Shown here piece by piece: positions 9,092-10,943 of a stretch of 10,943 bases of DNA. A program made the translations under genes and the position numbers. The DNA lies in NCBI RefSeq assembly GCF_022376445.1, contig NW_025955754.1:1-10943 (forward strand), read 5' to 3'. Under the pieces are notes generated by a model. The model made no database searches. It had not been told where the DNA came from and saw only the letters and a list, made by a program, of their open reading frames with translations. The stretch's first letter is position 1. Each line of letters opens with the position of its first letter. The DNA is from Fomitopsis serialis (lineage: Eukaryota > Basidiomycota > Agaricomycetes > Polyporales > Fomitopsidaceae).

Positions 9092-10943
9092 ATGGCAAAA
9101 CAAGAAGTATACGCGAACGGCGAGCGGGACTGTTCTTGCCCACCGGAAGTGAACGCCCCGTCGCTCGATTGTGAAGCCTGCGCTCACGACTGCGGGACCC
9201 CTCCGTGCAACGTCGAGCTCGGCTCCGAGTGCACCGAACAGTGCGTCGTCGTAGCATGCAGTGACGCGCATCATGCGACGATACCGTGCGATACGGCCGT
9301 GTTTCCTGACCAATGTGAGCCATGTAACATGACCTGCGAGAGCGGCCCCGACTGCACCGCATTGGAAGAATTTGTACGTCTAGAATCGTTGGCTGGCTGC
9401 AATATCGTGTCTGACGCGGCTCCGCTAGTTTCAATGTTGTCCAGACTACTACGGCTACATGCCTGACCCAAAAGCGTTCGCATCCGACATGGCGGCCGGT
9501 CACTCCGACATAGTCTGGGATCCTTCCATGGCCGCCTTCCTATGTGGATGCTCCGATGCTCAGCAAATGGCAGGCATGCCAGGTGGCTATGCCAACCTCA
9601 GTGCTGCAACATCTACTGCATCCACGCCGCAGCTAACCCCGAGTCCCGTCGCTTTCAACTCTCAGGCTGGGCAGCTACTCCAATCGACCACGATGCACTC
9701 TCACATCAATGCTCAGATGCCCCAGATGCCCGGCAACGTCCCTCAGTATTACAACACCCCGCAATCTACGCAGTCCCTACAGCCTCAAGCACTGGCGCAC
9801 AAATGCCAATGGGGCGGGTGCTTCGCGTCGTTCGCATCCCTCGCAGAGCTCGTCGGGCACGTCAACCTCCAGCATCTCCGCCTCGTTTCGGCCACTCCCA
9901 CATCGATGTCGTCTCTTCCGCCGCTGCAGATGCAGCCTGGACACCAGGCCGTCTCACGGCAACGGGATTTCCGTGATGGGCTCTCGTGCATGTGGGCCGA
10001 TTGTCACTTATACCGTTCCGCAGTCCATCGGGCCCGTCGACCGGAACCCATTCGACAGCGCTCTGGTGTCCTCGCGAGCCACTGCTGGAGGACCACCTGG
10101 GTCTGCCTCTGCGTTCGCCGAAGGGAGAGCAGGCGCCTGGACAGAACCACTACAAGCGCCGTCTCGGCCGCATCGAGTGTCTCACCCCTGATGGGTCCAC
10201 TGGCTGTACTCCCCGCCGACGCCGCTGCCCGAGCACGACTGCTCTGCTTCTCCTGTACATGTTTGCCGTTGGGAGGGGTGCACGTGCACCTTCCCATCCT
10301 GCGACGAGCTCACGTCCCATATAACGGCAGAACACGTCGGTGCTGGCAAGGCGCATATGATGTAGGGGAAGCTGTACCCGCTATGGCGAAAAAGGGTTTC
10401 GAGCAAGCAGAATATTGCGGCACTTGCAGGTAAGAGCGCCATTCGCTTTCCCTGGAAACCTACTGACTGGTGTTGACACGCAGAGTCATACGGGCCATCG
10501 ACGTTCCAGTGCGAGATCGTGGCAGTACTTCTCGGAGGCCGCAACCCTCGCGCAGCACAAGCGGCGGCATACGCAAGAAAGTGAATCTCCCTCCTGCGAA
10601 CCTCATATGCATACCTAGATACTCACGACCATTTACAGAGCCATACGTCTGCGATTTTCCCGGTTGCGGCAAGTCGTTCGCCATCACGGGTGCGCTCACC
10701 ATCCACAAGCGCACGCACAACGGCCACAAGCCGTTCAAGTGCACATATTGCGACAGAGCGTTCGCGGAGTCATCGAACCTCTCCAAGCACGTAAGGTCAC
10801 CCTTGACATTTCTCTTTTGATTGACTAACGGTTCGATGATGCCTCGCGTAGTTGCGGACACATACAGGCGCGCGGCCGTACTCGTGTACAGAGCCCGGGT
10901 GCACAAGTCGTTTTGCACGGCCTGATCAACTGGCGAGACACCA
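9092..10943 (+). CDS. ZAP1: ZAP1-type zinc-responsive C2H2 transcription factor, cut by the right edge, with frame breaks
   Basis: ZAP1 proteins activate zinc-uptake genes in zinc-poor cells and sense zinc through some of their own fingers. Exons are 9092-9373, 9429-10429, 10484-10580, 10639-10790 and 10852 onward; introns are 54-61 nt. The ATG at 9092 (ACAATGG) opens a region with 14 Cys in 94 residues. A Q/S/P-rich linker follows, then eight C2H2 fingers: 9804-9875, 9987-10096, 10264-10335, about 10361-10489 (across an intron), 10510-10570, 10650-10718, 10740-10863 (across an intron) and from 10885. Order and wording (CQWGGC, CMWADC, CRWEGC, then [23 protein letters not shown]) follow yeast Zap1 closely. 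Between 10012 and 10523 the reading frame changes about eleven times, yet nearly all zinc ligands persist. The frame is clean elsewhere. Either a sequence-quality problem or a recent pseudogene. Confidence 0.85.
10012..10523 (+). other. Cluster of about eleven small frame breaks inside the ZAP1-like gene
   Basis: Recognisable zinc-finger protein moves between all three frames. Breaks lie near 10014, 10065, 10082, 10211-10214, 10356, 10363-10372, 10397-10399, 10415-10416, 10502, 10518 and 10522. Each is explained by a missing base or two, mostly in short runs of one base (for example C at 10211-10214 and T at 10397-10399). Protein identity resumes immediately after each, for example [45 protein letters not shown] and LRHLQ. 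No insertion is needed anywhere. The flanking 860 nt on the left and about 240 coding nt on the right have none. Confidence 0.85.

Noticed and set aside
9459..10433. A single continuous 324-codon reading as the true ZAP1 exon
   Set aside because: After about 10013 this frame loses the zinc-finger pattern, which continues in other frames; the open frame from there on is largely chance in GC-rich DNA.

Overview
The window looks like nuclear DNA of a filamentous basidiomycete, most likely an agaricomycete. Evidence: every convincing gene is cut by very short introns (about 45-75 nt) with GT..AG ends, often with a CTGAC or CTAAC branch sequence. The gene families also fit: a membrane-anchored P450 with many introns, an F-box protein of the mushroom type, and a multicopy agaricomycete repeat gene. 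No bacterial operon, tRNA, rRNA or CRISPR array was seen.

Layout. (1) 1-918, minus strand: the first seven exons of a cytochrome P450, which runs off the left edge; three of these exons are only 18, 20 and 12 nt long. (2) 919-3180: about 2.3 kb with no gene I can recognise. (3) 3181-4438, plus: remains of a multicopy agaricomycete gene family. Its N-terminal part is joined directly, out of frame, to its C-terminal part, and the large central domain is missing. (4) 4439-5109: intergenic, with a perfect 9-bp inverted repeat. (5) 5110-6276, plus: a four-exon coiled-coil protein of 336 residues that I read as the augmin (HAUS) subunit 4. (6) 6676-7977, plus: an intronless F-box protein of 433 residues. 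(7) 7978-9091: intergenic, ending in a C/T-rich leader. (8) 9092-10943, plus: a ZAP1-type zinc-responsive C2H2 zinc-finger activator, cut by the right edge. About eleven small frame breaks are packed into some 510 bp of this gene, between flanks that read cleanly.

The genes are not an operon and show no shared pathway. P450 (oxidation), augmin (microtubule branching), F-box (ubiquitin-ligase substrate choice) and ZAP1 (zinc homeostasis) look like ordinary fungal neighbours around one repeat-gene remnant. I found no convincing new multi-gene system. The most notable observations are the all-deletion frameshift cluster in the ZAP1-like gene, the P450 microexons, and the internal-deletion junction at about 3946-3960. 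All family assignments are from memory of motifs; no search was run.
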